32,521 nt of DNA, taken from positions 22,191,465 through 22,223,985 of the forward strand of contig NC_049985.1 in assembly GCF_000003815.2 (NCBI RefSeq). The letters run 5' to 3'. The DNA comes from Branchiostoma floridae (lineage: Eukaryota; Chordata; Leptocardii; Amphioxiformes; Branchiostomatidae). Every line of letters begins with the position of its first letter. The stretch's first letter is position 1. The notes beneath the pieces are model-generated. The model searched no databases and was not told the origin of the DNA. It saw nothing but the letters and a program-made list of their open reading frames with translations. Position numbers and translations under genes: made by a program. Positions 21,987-31,998 of this stretch are shown here, one piece after another.

Positions 21987-24900
21987 GTCAGTGTTTTCTT
22001 ATGGAGTTATAGCATGTACACACAGTCACACAGAAGAAAAATGTTCAGATTATGCATCATGTACAAAATGACTAAGTGGATGTACCATTACTACTGAGTA
22101 ACTAGTACCTGTCCAGAAAAGAACAAGAAATAGCTGTCTTAAGTTAACCAGAGTTATCAACCTAGAGTTGATGTGTTCAGAAATTCATGTTTTCCCAGAA
22201 ATATTATAGGACGGAACCAGGCTTTTAGGTAGGATTTTATATACCTGCAAAGCTTGTGTTTTACGCTTGTGTGGTACGGTACCTGTACAAGTGACTTGTC
22301 TGTGTTTACACAATCTCTCGCTGGCTGGGGTTAATGACCTCCTGCCCGAGATGGTGGCGGCAACTGTAGAGCTGGCCGCTAGGAGCGCGATTTTAGTCAA
22401 GCTATACAAGTGACCAGTTCTACATAAGGACCACTTGGCCAATGGGACCACTTTTTGGTCCCTTTAATAGATAATTTTTCCCATTGCCACAAGAATTAAG
22501 AATCCTGTCTATAGTGACCACCTGTCCATATGATATATAGAATAGATTTTATCAGTCCCCTGAGTGGTCTTCTTTGACAAATTTGACAGTATAAATTATA
22601 ACATTTTGTTGTACTAGTAACAGCAGTTCACCTTAATCCGTGGGGTAACCTAGATTCATCGTTTAAAAAAAAACCTAGGTATTTACAGATTCCAGGTCAA
22701 TGACGTGAGTTTCAAATGTCAACATTTTCAAAATATTGCCATGTTCAAGTACATGTACCTTCTATCAACTTAACGATCCCCAAATATCCTATCTTAATAT
22801 ACAACGGATATAGGTTATTCTACGGATAAAGGTGAACTAATGATAATTGCATGGTAGGAAGATAGAAGGATTTCGATGTCATGTTTCAACATCTACATGA
22901 TCACAGCAAACATATGAGATTTTTTGTTTTCTTTGTTGTCTTCCCAGTGAGGAACTCTTCATGCAGATGGCAGACCGTCTTGCGGAGGATGGGTGGAAGG
23001 AGCTGGGGTATAATTACCTCAACATAGACGACTGCTGGATGTCCATGGACAGGGACGAACAGGGCAACCTGTATGCCAACAAGACAAGGTTCCCTAATGG
23101 CATCAAGAAGCTTGCTGACTACGTTAGTATATAAAGTTTGATAATAGATTTTATAATGTAAAGGAATTCCTGCAAACTTAGTTTGTGCTTAATTTGGGTC
23201 TTGACTTGGAAAGAGTTGCATCGTCTTCTCGGATGAGGATGTATTAATAGCCTCCACCAGGCTTTCCAAAGGGGAATGGATTGTAGAATTTGGTAAAAAA
23301 GGGAATAATTGGCCAGTAGAGTCAGTGCATGCAGTACATCCACCCTTTGGAGGCTGTGTGGCAATTCAAACCATTTGGTAGCAAAACTTCCTTGGATAAA
23401 ATACATATTACTGTCTATTTAGCAATGCCATGTGGCACTACCGGTACTAGCTGATGAAAAGTGCCATGCTTCCTTCTCAGTCTGAGGTTTCCTGCTATAA
23501 TACATACTTGTACAGATACATTGTACTATTACAACTCTGCTATTATAGACCTTTGTCTTAGCTTGTCTCACCTTTGATTCTTATTGGACTAAAAATTTGT
23601 CATTGTCTTCTTTGCATATCAATTCATAGCTAGAATATAAAACCTGCTCTCCACTATAGATTTGTCTTCATCTCTATTGCATACCAATTCATAGTTAGGA
23701 TACAAAACTTGCTCTCCAACAAGATCTTTTTCAGTGTCACTGACAAAAGATAACGGATGTTATCTGAAACGTCTGACCATTTCCAAAATAGTATTCAGCT
23801 GCTTGAATAATTGCTATTTGACTTAGCTTTGCTTGTAAGATTGGACTATAGAATTGTGTTTTTGTTAATACTTGGGTCTTTTATTACCCCAAATTCTTCA
23901 CAGGTACATTCTAAAGGCTTGAAGCTAGGTATCTACCTGGATTTCGGTACCCACACCTGTGGAGGATATCCCGGATCCATCAAGTACCTGCAGAAAGATG
24001 CGGAGACCATCGCTGGCTGGGGCATCGACATGCTCAAGATGGACGGTTGCTATGCCAACGTGTCGGACATGTCTTGGGGTATGTAAAATTTCTTGTGTTC
24101 TCTTGATAATGCTTTCACTTAGCTTTCTTCTGAAGCAAGTTACTGCATGAACTGGATATTATATCTAGAGTTTTTGCTGCTTATGCAGATTGATGGACTA
24201 CCAAATGTCTTATAACGCTAGTTCACCTTTATCGGTGGGGTAACCTATATACGTTGTTTTCAAAAGCAGGGTATTTAGGGCTATAAGGCCAACAAATGTG
24301 AATTCAAACTTCTATATTTTGCAGCTTGAAAATATTACAATTTGAAACAACCGTCGGTCGACTTGATATCCCTAAATGTACTGTTTTGAAAAACAATGGA
24401 TATGGGTTACCCCACGGAAGGTGAACAAGCATTACCATCTCAGAAAAGAACATGAAAAAAGACAACTTAAGTTTCTTCAAGTACAACAGTTATCAGCCTA
24501 GTATTGAGGTGTTCAAAATTTGTTTTTCCCTAGAACTATCATAAGAGTGGCACTCTTTGCCACCTAGTGCTGTCTGTAATCCTCATAGTAAATAGCTTTA
24601 AACAGCACCTACAGTTGGGTGTGCAAAAGTTTAGATGTGACGGGTCGTTCAGTGTAGTATAACCAGCTGCTGCCGCACCACGTGCTTGCAAAGTGTTGCG
24701 ATGTAGATACAGATGTGGATGAAATGAATGTGGGCATATGATTGGAAACTTACTAATACTCCTTCTTCCCCCATAGGTTATCCAGATATGGAGATGTACA
24801 TGAACAAGACAGGACGTCCCATCCTCTTCTCCTGTAGCTGGCCTGCATATGCTGGGGGCATCAAGGTTCATTTTTTGTCTTAACATTTACATGTAGTTAG

Positions 24901-27900
24901 GAAGGATTCTAAGTCTTGATTGGGCAAAAATGCTTAAAACTGAAGTCCCTGTCACAAATAGCCCATCATGGCCTCCTGACCTTCTCCAAACCATGGTTGA
25001 GAGTTGGTTGTGAGCATGGTCATCTGTGGTTCACTACCAGGGTATTGGTCATTGCGGTTGCTAACTAGTCTTTAAAGATGGCTATGCCAGTCTACGCCAC
25101 TATGAATTTTGACAAATCAAACGCTGGAAACTCATGTTCTTGAAAAATGTGATCAGAAGAGTAAACTGCAGCTAAAATAGGACTGATTTCAAATCCAGTG
25201 CTGACCTTGGTTGGGACTGGTCTGGACAAGGGCTTGATTTGTCAGTTACTGGCTGCTGATTGGCCAAGAGTTACTGACTCATATCAGGCTTGCTTCTCAT
25301 TGGTAAAGACTCGATTGTCTATTTTGTCCAATGATAAGTTACAATGCTGAGAAATCAATAAAAGAATTTATGGACTCACACACTTACCTATTTTAGCTGT
25401 TGTAAAATCACTTTCATGTACAAAATTTAGGTGGACTACTCTGTCCTGGCAAAACACTGCAATGCATGGCGCAACTACGACGACATCCAAGACTCGTGGG
25501 ATAGCGTCACCCACATTATTGACTGGTTCGGAGACAACCAGGACGTTCTTGCCCCAGTTGCTGGCCCCGGTCACTGGAACGACCCAGACATGGTACGTAC
25601 GTTTCTACGTCGCGAGAATAACTTGAAACTCTTTTCAGGTGAACNNNNNNNNNNNNNNNNNNNNNNNNNNNNNNNNNNNNNNNNNNNNNNNNNNNNNNNN
25701 NNNNNNNNNNNNNNNNNNNNNNNNNNNNNNNNNNNNNNNNNNNNNNNNNNNNNNNNNNNNNNNNNNNNNNNNNNNNNNNNNNNNNNNNNNNNNNNNNNNN
25801 NNNNNNNNNNNNNNNNNNNNNNNNNNNNNNNNNNNNNNNNNNNNNNNNNNNNNNNNNNNNNNNNNNNNNNNNNNNNNNNNNNNNNTTTCAATAGATGTTT
25901 GTAGCTTTTGAAGGTCACCAAACTAACATTCCTTGGTTCTTGAGATGTTTTCTCGATACATTTGCATGATACAAGGTCATGACTTTACCTGCATGTTCAC
26001 CTTCACCAGTGAGCTTGAAACAAATGTTTGTAGCTTTTGAAGGTTTCGAAATTGAATGTAGTACAATAACAATAATTGTATTTGTTTAGTACTCTTGTCA
26101 TGTTTTATTTCTTGATGTTACATTAGCATGATACAAGGTCATGACTGCATTGGCTTATCTACTAATGACGCATATTCACCTTCATGAGTAGGCTTGAAAT
26201 TATGTGAATTCATTTGCTTTTGCAGTCTTTTTATTTTGTAGTAAGGGGGAAATGGAGGTGTTAACTGCAAATGACTTACAGTGGTTTGAACAAAAGATAC
26301 ATTTTTACTGACTTTACAAATTATTTCTTTCTTCAGCTGATAGTTGGAGACTACAGTTTGAGTTATGAGGAGTCCAAAGCCCAGATGGCCATGTGGGCAA
26401 TCCTGGCCGCCCCCCTCTTCATGTCCAACGATCTGCGGTCCATCTCCCCCGAGGCCAGGTCCATCCTCATGAACAAGGAGGTCATCAGGATCAGCCAGGA
26501 CTCACTGGGCATGCAGGGACGAAGGGTCATCAAGGTATGTCTACGAAGGTTCCTCCCAGGGTTGTAGCCAGCACCCGTCCTTCTGTCCCTTGACGGAATT
26601 TTGTAGCTGGGGACGGAAAAAAGTTTTGCCCATTCCGTCCTCTGTGACGGACAAAAATCGATATGTTAAGATATAAAAAAACTGTCTCCCTTGACGTGTA
26701 ATTTTTCACCCAAACAGATGTTGTTGAACAGCTTAGTCTACCAGCAAAATTTACACCTCAAAATGCAAGAAATGGCATTTCAGAGGGTCTAGATTTCAAA
26801 ATTTAGACCGTTCCCTCACAGGAACGTCGCACCTTTGGTGCTGGGTAGGATTCCAAATCGAGGGGACAGGAAATGATTTCAGGCTGGCTACTACCCTGGT
26901 TCCTCCTCTTATGATTATCATTGATCTGTTGCTTTGAATGTTGCATTGGGCCATACTGACGTGATAGTAATTGGATGACATCTGTGAGTGCATCAATTTC
27001 CAAAAAAAGACTGCTGTCCTACTTCCTAGAAAACCATACACTCACACAATAAATTTTACAAACCAGCTGCAAAAGGTTATACAAAATAAAAAGATTACTG
27101 TGAATTGCCAAAAAGGTATTGGACAATGAATGCTATATATTGGATGACATATATGCATGTGCACTAGTTTTTGTCGAGAAAAATTTTCCGGCTAATTGCT
27201 GTAAATTGCGCAAAGCAGCTGTAAAATGAGCAAATATATGCCATAAATTACAAAGCCATATCAGAAAACAGAAAAATGTAGCATTTTATCAAATGCAAAC
27301 ATTGCAAACATAAAGAAGAAGAGGTGAAAGAAAAAAATGAGAGATTAATATTGATTGGTATACCTGTGTGTTTAACCATTTGTCCTGACCACATTTAAAT
27401 TCATAAAGAAGGCAACTTCTTTTTTTGCCCAATATTTTCTCACAGAGGATGTCATATCCATATAATCAAATCAGTATGGCCTTAGGCTGTGATTATGCTT
27501 CAAATCTTAATTTTGCTGCAATATGCTTGTGTTCTTTGATGTTGCTTCTTGCTTGTAATCAAACCTGTGATTCTCTCTCTGCTTGTAATCAGGAGCACGG
27601 CTTAGAAGTGTGGACGAGAGTCATAGAAAACAAGGATTTCCCCTCGTACGCTGTCGTTTTCCTGAACAGGAGGGACGACGGAATGCCGTACAAATATTCA
27701 CTCACTCTAGACAAGATCGGGTTCGATTATGACATGGATTATGAACTGTCGGAAGTGTTTACAGGGCAACACTACGGTCATTATGATTTACGACGGGTCT
27801 TGACTCTGCATATCAATCCGTCTGGGGTTGTCATGATATATGCCGTGCCTATGTCATAATGTGTTTGAATGAACTTCATTTCTAAGAAGGTCACACACCA

Positions 27901-28028
27901 GAGGGCCCCAAACTGACCTTGGCCTTTGTCTTCTCAACCCCTACCTACATACCAAATATTATCACAATCCATCCTGAGGTTCTAAAGTTATGCTGACCAC
28001 AAATATTCAGAAACACACTCACATGCAT

Positions 28029-28080
<52 letters not shown>

Positions 28081-31000
28081 TGGCAGATGGACAGACACAG
28101 ACAGACACCTGATTAATTGATGCTATGCAAATGTATTACCTCAGAATTTTAGACCAGACTCAAAAAGTCAGAAGAAATCAGGATCCTGAGAGAGTTTATA
28201 CATGAAGTAGTATTCATGCTATAGATTTTACTTCACGTTAGACATCTTATTTTTGGTGGCTGGACATCAAAGAAAGCTTCAGAGGGGTGTTATTCATTCT
28301 GTCTGTTATGATAAACACAAACCAGTTATTCTGACACTTTTAAGTAAAAGTAAAGCATAGACATTGCAATGATCTGTACATGTAGACGCTTTGTGATTTC
28401 TCAAATCTATACTTCTTGAATTATATCATCTGATATTACCATGTTTAATTTCTGCCTTTGCTTGCATGATTACTATTGCTTTACATGCTTTTGTAATGAA
28501 ATTACACAATATTTGAATTAGCTGATATTTGATCAGAATGATGCTCTTTGCAATTCTATTTTGCACACATAGGATTGTAGACTCTGAGGAATTTGTAATC
28601 TATTATGTGATATGCAGATGATTTTATATCATGATCACTTAATATATATATTTGGCTTTGGAAGTTGAAATGGATTTAATGTAGTTTTTATGGGAATCAG
28701 CATTAAAGATATATCGTTGAAGTGACCACCAGTATCAGTGGCTGAACGAATGATTCAGCTGTTTGCTTTTGTTTGATTACTGCTCTAGATCAATGATTTT
28801 TGTAATATGGCGACATACCATAACAAAAGACATGCATTAGTTAGCAGGTATAAACTATCATCTTCTTAATAAACATATATATAAAGAAGAACTTTATTGC
28901 ACTACGATCGTACACGGTACAATGTATGGCAAAAAAAGAAGAAGAAACAAACTTTTCATCCTAATTACTAAAACAAGTATCAAACTTAGTACATATGCAG
29001 ATTATGAATATAGAATGAAATTGGCATCCTAATTTCTAGAACAATAAGAGCTAGCTTAAATCATTGATATTGTATTACAATCGAGTGGGGCTAATTATGA
29101 GTTTCGGCATTTTTCCTTATGACAAAGCAGTCTTTTATATATTTACCTATTTTAGCATTGTGGGAGTTGTTACATCTGAATATATAATCAAATCTGTCTG
29201 TATCATTGAGTCTCTTAAAATCTGTTGTATTTGATTCGAGGAATGTGAATAACTCGTTACGTGAAACATTGTACCTACTGCACATCTTGAAAAAAATGAA
29301 ATTCATCTTCAATTTGCTTTGGACAGAATGGGCAAAACCTTTGGTAAGGGGCTACATTATGATATCTGCCTGTTTCTATGTTCAATTTATGACGGCTGAT
29401 TCTTAACTGGGTTATCGCTTTACGAATTTCAAAGTATAATATAAGCCTATATGAGAAGTGATTATTATTTATTGGCCTTCAAAAATATACTCAGGTATTT
29501 CAACTGTATATAAGGTGATAGAAGGATGACGACTGAGACACAACTGATTATCCAGCATTTCACAACAAGTAAAATCTCGTGTTTGGATTTGCTGGGAATG
29601 TACTAAATGTACATTAATGTCATCGTGGTGCCATTTACTCATTCAAAGGAAACTCTTGTATGGTTACCATTGTGATAGCTAACATTTGTGACCAGTGTTA
29701 GAACGATGGTAGTTTTATTACCCTACATTTCCTGATGTCTGCGGAAGTCTTGCCATTTACAAGGTTGTTTTGACCAAAGCCTCATTTGGATCTCCCGGAC
29801 ACACAGTTAAGTTCATTACCAGTATAAGGATTGCTTTTACCATTAAATACTGTATCCCATGTAAAACGTGATCTATCTGCTGATTTGTGCATGCCTTTGT
29901 AACTGTTCAGAGACAATTTTAAGGCACGTTCTCCACATCATGATACAGAAGCCCCACTGTCACAAAGATTTCAAATCAGTTGTAGGATGACATTTATCCC
30001 ACCATGCTGTATTACATTTGAAACATAATTTATGTACTGATTCATGCATGCACAGTTATTATGCCCCAAATGGTTTCGAAGGTACAAGGCACAGTTACAC
30101 ATGTACGAGTTATTATGATCATTACTTTCCAGCCGATGTCCTTTGGAAAATCATGTAGGCAAGTGGCGAAAAAAAGGTGAACTGTGATAAAAAAAATGCC
30201 TGGATCGAGTTCATTATGCCATGAAATCTTCGACGACATTGTCAAATGTTTGATGAGGAATATTTTCGCATTCTAAGTAGAAGTAGAAAGAAGTGTGTAT
30301 CTGACATTCAGCAGAAGTCACAGCTCAATTTTCATTCTCTCACCCAAAGTTGCTGGTTTTCAAAATTGTGTCACTTGCAAAGTAATGATCATAATGATGC
30401 AAATAAATAAATTTTGATCGACAATCATGAATGGTTTCATACTTAATAACTAACGTTTTGTCCCAAAATTGAATTGTGACAGTTGTGCACATTATTCCTG
30501 GGTGAGACCGAAAACTTATTGATCAACCCTCGAATGCGTTGCTAAATTATGAAAGGCCCAATTGCCCAAAGCTTTTAAACCAACATGATGAATTATGTTT
30601 TTCACCAAAAATACTGTAACGCATAAAAACCCATCTATCTACCGATTTTTACAGGCATAAGTAAACTTGTGTCCTAACATGATTTCGAAGGTACGTTTTA
30701 ACGCAATGAAATGGACTCTCCACTGTAAGATTTTAAACTACGAACTTCCTTTTTAAGATCATTACATGTACTTCAAGGAATCAACAAAATAGATTGAGCT
30801 AAGTGTGTCACAAATTAAACTGACAAGACATTTATCAATCCTTTAAGGGGACCAACAAGGTGGAGACATGGATAAGACAAGTCCAGACGAAGGACACCTT
30901 TGCTGTCGCCTTCTTGAACAGACGAGAAGATGGAATGCCGTATAACCACACCCTGACACTGGGCAGTCTGAATTTCACCTCTACCATGGGGTACGAGGTG

Positions 31001-31111
31001 GTGGATGTTTATGACAACCACCGCTATGGTCACTTCAAACTGGACACTAAACTCACCGTCAGTATTGATCCTAATGGCGTGGTCTTTGTGTATGCGTACC
31101 CATCGAAATAA
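21823..31111 (+). CDS. NAGA: GH27 alpha-N-acetylgalactosaminidase-like lysosomal hydrolase, with two alternative last exons
   Basis: Retaining exo-glycosidase that removes terminal alpha-linked GalNAc from glycoconjugates, normally in lysosomes. Joining 21823-21986, 22948-23122, 23904-24078, 24777-24865, 25431-25592, 26337-26534 and 27593-27859 gives about 409 residues with no phase conflict (human NAGA has 411). Residues 1-20 or so are a signal peptide ([16 protein letters not shown]). Then comes [15 protein letters not shown], the family's N-terminal signature. D160 in KMDGC is the nucleophile and D219 in RNYDD the acid/base. S192 and A195 in CSWPA are the pair that distinguishes NAGA from alpha-galactosidase A (Glu/Leu there). 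Sequons NKT, NVS and NKT lie in the catalytic domain. A second terminal exon at 30848-31111 can replace the first. Functional residues come from known human GH27 structures, and activity is inferred. Confidence 0.93.
22393..22593. repeat. Dispersed repeat, CCTGTCTATAGTGACCACC family, copy 2
   Basis: Shares CCTGTCTATAGTGACCACC and TTTTATCAGTCCCCT with 9206-9390 and ends near TTTGACAGTATA. It lies in NAGA intron 1. Confidence 0.7.
22618..22847. mobile_element. MITE with AGTTCACCTTTATCC-type ends, copy 1
   Basis: The left arm AGTTCACCTTAATCCGTGGG with GTAACCTAGATTCATCGTT pairs with the right arm AACGGATATAGGTTATTC ending AAAGGTGAACT. Arms exceed 35 bp. Outer limits are approximate. It lies in NAGA intron 1. 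A truncated left end of the same family is at about 21627-21672. Confidence 0.75.
22948..23122 (+). CDS. NAGA: NAGA exon 2
   Basis: Acceptor cttcccag, 175 nt, donor gttagt, phase 2/0. It encodes [20 protein letters not shown] and [10 protein letters not shown], matching ISEQLFMEMADRMAQDGW of human NAGA. The DDCW stretch lines the active-site pocket in GH27 enzymes. NKT is a sequon. Confidence 0.93.
23560..23700. repeat. Two-copy tandem duplication in NAGA intron 2
   Basis: About 63-bp units share TTTGTC, CTTTGCATATCAATTCATAG (with variants) and AAAACCTGCTCTCCA. Located about 440 bp after exon 2. Confidence 0.65.
23904..24078 (+). CDS. NAGA: NAGA exon 3 (catalytic nucleophile)
   Basis: Acceptor cttcacag, 175 nt, donor gtatgt, phase 0/1. 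It encodes [20 protein letters not shown] and [17 protein letters not shown]. The Asp of KMDGC is the GH27 nucleophile. Confidence 0.94.
24213..24434. mobile_element. MITE with AGTTCACCTTTATCC-type ends, copy 2
   Basis: TAACGCTAGTTCACCTTTAT and GGTGGGGTAACCTATATACG at the left pair with ATGGGTTACCCCACGG and AAGGTGAACAAGCATTA at the right. The target duplication is unresolved. It lies in NAGA intron 3. Confidence 0.78.
24777..24865 (+). CDS. NAGA: NAGA exon 4 (specificity loop)
   Basis: Acceptor cccccatag, 89 nt, donor gttcat, phase 1/0. It encodes [19 protein letters not shown] and [10 protein letters not shown]. The S and A of SWPA make space for the N-acetyl group in NAGA. Alpha-galactosidase A has Glu and Leu there. 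Confidence 0.93.
24955..25210 (-). repeat. Dispersed repeat shared with 8033-8270 (copy 2)
   Basis: Inverted relative to copy 1. It carries CATGGCCTCCTGACCTTCTC, TGGTTGAGAGTTGG and TCATCTGTGGTT. It lies in NAGA intron 4. Confidence 0.62.
25431..25592 (+). CDS. NAGA: NAGA exon 5 (acid/base Asp)
   Basis: Acceptor aaatttag, 54 codons, donor gtacgt, phase 0/0. It encodes [20 protein letters not shown] and [11 protein letters not shown]. The second Asp of RNYDD is the acid/base by alignment with human D217. The open frame continues past the donor into the gap, but the exon ends at 25592. Confidence 0.93.
25645..25885. other. Assembly gap, 241 N, in NAGA intron 5
   Basis: Falls wholly between exons 5 and 6. 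Because PGHWNDPDM joins directly to [13 protein letters not shown] as in the human protein, no coding exon is missing here. Confidence 0.97.
25885..26215. repeat. Two-copy tandem duplication in NAGA intron 5
   Basis: TGTTTGTAGCTTTTGAAGGT occurs at 25895 and 26023. GCATGATACAAGGTCATGACT-like sequence occurs at 25964 and 26128, and both copies contain TTCACCTTCA. It begins at the gap, so more copies may be hidden. Confidence 0.75.
26337..26534 (+). CDS. NAGA: NAGA exon 6 (end of catalytic barrel)
   Basis: Acceptor tttcttcag, 66 codons, donor gtatgt, phase 0/0. It encodes [20 protein letters not shown] and then [17 protein letters not shown], matching ALWTVLAAPLLMS and INQDPLGIQGRRI of human NAGA. 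Both alternative last exons splice to this donor in phase. Confidence 0.94.
26557..26898 (+). mobile_element. hAT-like MITE, GACGGA family, copy 2, perfect 8-bp target duplication
   Basis: Terminal inverted repeats are CAGGGTTGTAGCCAGC and GGCTGGCTACTACCCTG. GTTCCTCC occurs exactly at both flanks (26549-26556 and 26899-26906). GACGGA motifs are repeated in the left 110 bp. CAGGG ends and 8-bp duplications are characteristic of the hAT superfamily. It sits in NAGA intron 6, 22 bp after the exon 6 splice donor. Confidence 0.9.
27175..27530 (+). repeat. Dispersed repeat shared with 15600-15945 (copy 2)
   Basis: Shared landmarks are AAAGCAGCTGTAAAATGAGC, CATTTGTCCTGACCAC, ATAAAGAAGGCAACTT, and AATCAAATCAGTATGGCCTT. 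It ends about 60 bp before NAGA exon 7a, so it fills the end of intron 6. Confidence 0.65.
27593..27859 (+). CDS. NAGA: NAGA terminal exon 7a (proximal)
   Basis: Acceptor cttgtaatcag, 88 codons and TAA. It encodes the C-terminal antiparallel beta domain: [38 protein letters not shown] and [14 protein letters not shown]. The end INPSGVVM matches human NAGA. It contains no usable N-X-S/T sequon (NPS is blocked by Pro). A candidate poly(A) signal lies at 28868. Confidence 0.92.
   Translation, partial: EHGLEVWTRVIENKDFPSYAVVFLNRRDDGMPYKYSLTLDKIGFDYDMDYELSEVFTGQHYGHYDLRRVLTLHINPSGVVMIYAVPMS
28030..28079. repeat. (CA)25 microsatellite
   Basis: Uninterrupted CA dinucleotide run of about 50 bp in the 3' UTR of the 7a isoform. 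Confidence 0.97.
28868..28873 (+). terminator. Candidate poly(A) signal for the 7a isoform
   Basis: AATAAA about 1 kb after the exon 7a stop, just before the LINE remnant. Its use is inferred. Confidence 0.45.
28880..29450 (-). mobile_element. 5'-truncated LINE (CR1/L2-like) 3' end
   Basis: On the minus strand an open stretch reads [19 protein letters not shown], then [17 protein letters not shown] and [18 protein letters not shown], ending at a stop at 29091-29093. The Cys-x2-Cys followed by E-D-E-F-H-F and a further Cys is the usual C-terminal pattern of non-LTR retrotransposon ORF2 proteins. About 210 bp of 3' UTR follow to about 28880. Upstream sequence is disrupted by stops, so only the tail survives. 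It lies between the two alternative terminal exons of NAGA. Clade assignment is tentative. Confidence 0.75.
29451..30847. other. Interval before exon 7b, no gene recognised
   Basis: AT-rich sequence with short open stretches only. It may include more decayed LINE sequence on the minus strand, but I could not identify any domain. No upstream NAGA-like exon was found. Confidence 0.5.
30848..31111 (+). CDS. NAGA: NAGA terminal exon 7b (distal, alternative)
   Basis: Acceptor cctttaag, 87 codons and TAA. It encodes the same domain as 7a, about half identical: [40 protein letters not shown] and [17 protein letters not shown] and NFT are sequons, and [11 protein letters not shown] is nearer human QLNFTGSVIYE than 7a is. 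The frame is intact and phase 0, so it can replace 7a after exon 6. No other exons of a second gene copy were found between 27860 and 30847. It could also be a fossil of a duplicated gene, but the clean open frame and acceptor argue for use. Confidence 0.8.
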   Translation, partial: GTNKVETWIRQVQTKDTFAVAFLNRREDGMPYNHTLTLGSLNFTSTMGYEVVDVYDNHRYGHFKLDTKLTVSIDPNGVVFVYAYPSK

Positions 31112-31456
31112 ACGCACGAAGCTGTGGATCATTGTGGAGAAATGTGCCAAGGAAAAATTAGATCTACGTAATTCGTGACCAGCTAACTTGTGTTCTTTAA
31201 ATTCACCTTTGTGAAATTATGGCATAGTTGACGGCACTGACAAGGAACATGTGACATCATGATAGCCGCAAAAGCTTTCTTACATGTATTTAACCGCCAC
31301 GGACCTAGTTAATAGGTTACACATTGAGAGCCCAGTATAGCTAACGTTTCTTACAAATGTTGATCCGTAACGTAACAACTTGAACTGTACATTGTCACTG
31401 TTTCTTTAGGTTTGTTCATTTTTTTGTTCACAGAAAACAGAATGACAAAAGGTACG

Positions 31457-31462
31457 AATAAA
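31457..31462 (+). terminator. Candidate poly(A) signal for the 7b isoform
   Basis: AATAAA 346 bp after the exon 7b stop. Another AATAAA at 31107-31112 overlaps the stop codon and is too early for a normal 3' UTR. Confidence 0.5.
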
Positions 31463-31914
31463 GTACGAATCTGTCTTCGTAAAACTGTCACTGGTTATTT
31501 CGTTCCTTCGTTCATGTGGTTGATAACTTTTAAGCATTAGGGTGTTTACAAGTCCTAATATATACATATGCACCTAGGTACGAAACTTGCGACTTTGAAG
31601 CCAGTGTAAATAAGTTACATGTACCTGTACCGAAGTATCATATCTCATTGCTGTTGCATTCACTGGAACTTGTGACCAGTTTAAGATCGGACGCAGCGGT
31701 ATGACTTGCTACACAACTCGGATGTCATGTCACTTGCTGGGCCGGGTTCTTTCAACCAAATCTCATCATGAACTTCTGGGTACAGACCATTCCCCGAAGC
31801 ACGACTGCTATCACTATTTCAAAGAATAATCTGCGGGCCGCCAAACACTTTGTTTACCAATCTTCAGGTTTCAAAGCGAACAATCTTTATGCATGCTGCT
31901 TAGTGGTGCGTACC

Positions 31915-31998
31915 TAAACTCATATTCAGGTTCAGGTCCGGATTCAAGTCCAGCAGTTCAGGTTCAAGTCCGGACTTTAAGTTCGGACCTGAACCCAT
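31915..31998. mobile_element. Fragment of the AGGTCC-family MITE
   Basis: Short stretch of repeated TTCAGGTTCAGGTCCGGA and GTTCGGACCTGAAC motifs, like the subterminal part of the elements at 6555 and 14820. Termini and interior are missing, so this is a truncated copy. Confidence 0.55.

Noticed and set aside
25431-25904. Open frame running through the N block
   Set aside because: The real exon ends at the GTACGT donor at 25593. Ambiguous bases keep the frame artificially open.
29700-29950. Minus-strand stretch that looks coding ([19 protein letters not shown])
   Set aside because: Short, followed by a stop, and no family recognised. It may be decayed LINE sequence or chance.
27860-30847. 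A second, tandem NAGA gene ending in exon 7b
   Set aside because: No exon 1-6 equivalents were found between the two terminal exons, so a separate complete copy is not supported in this window.
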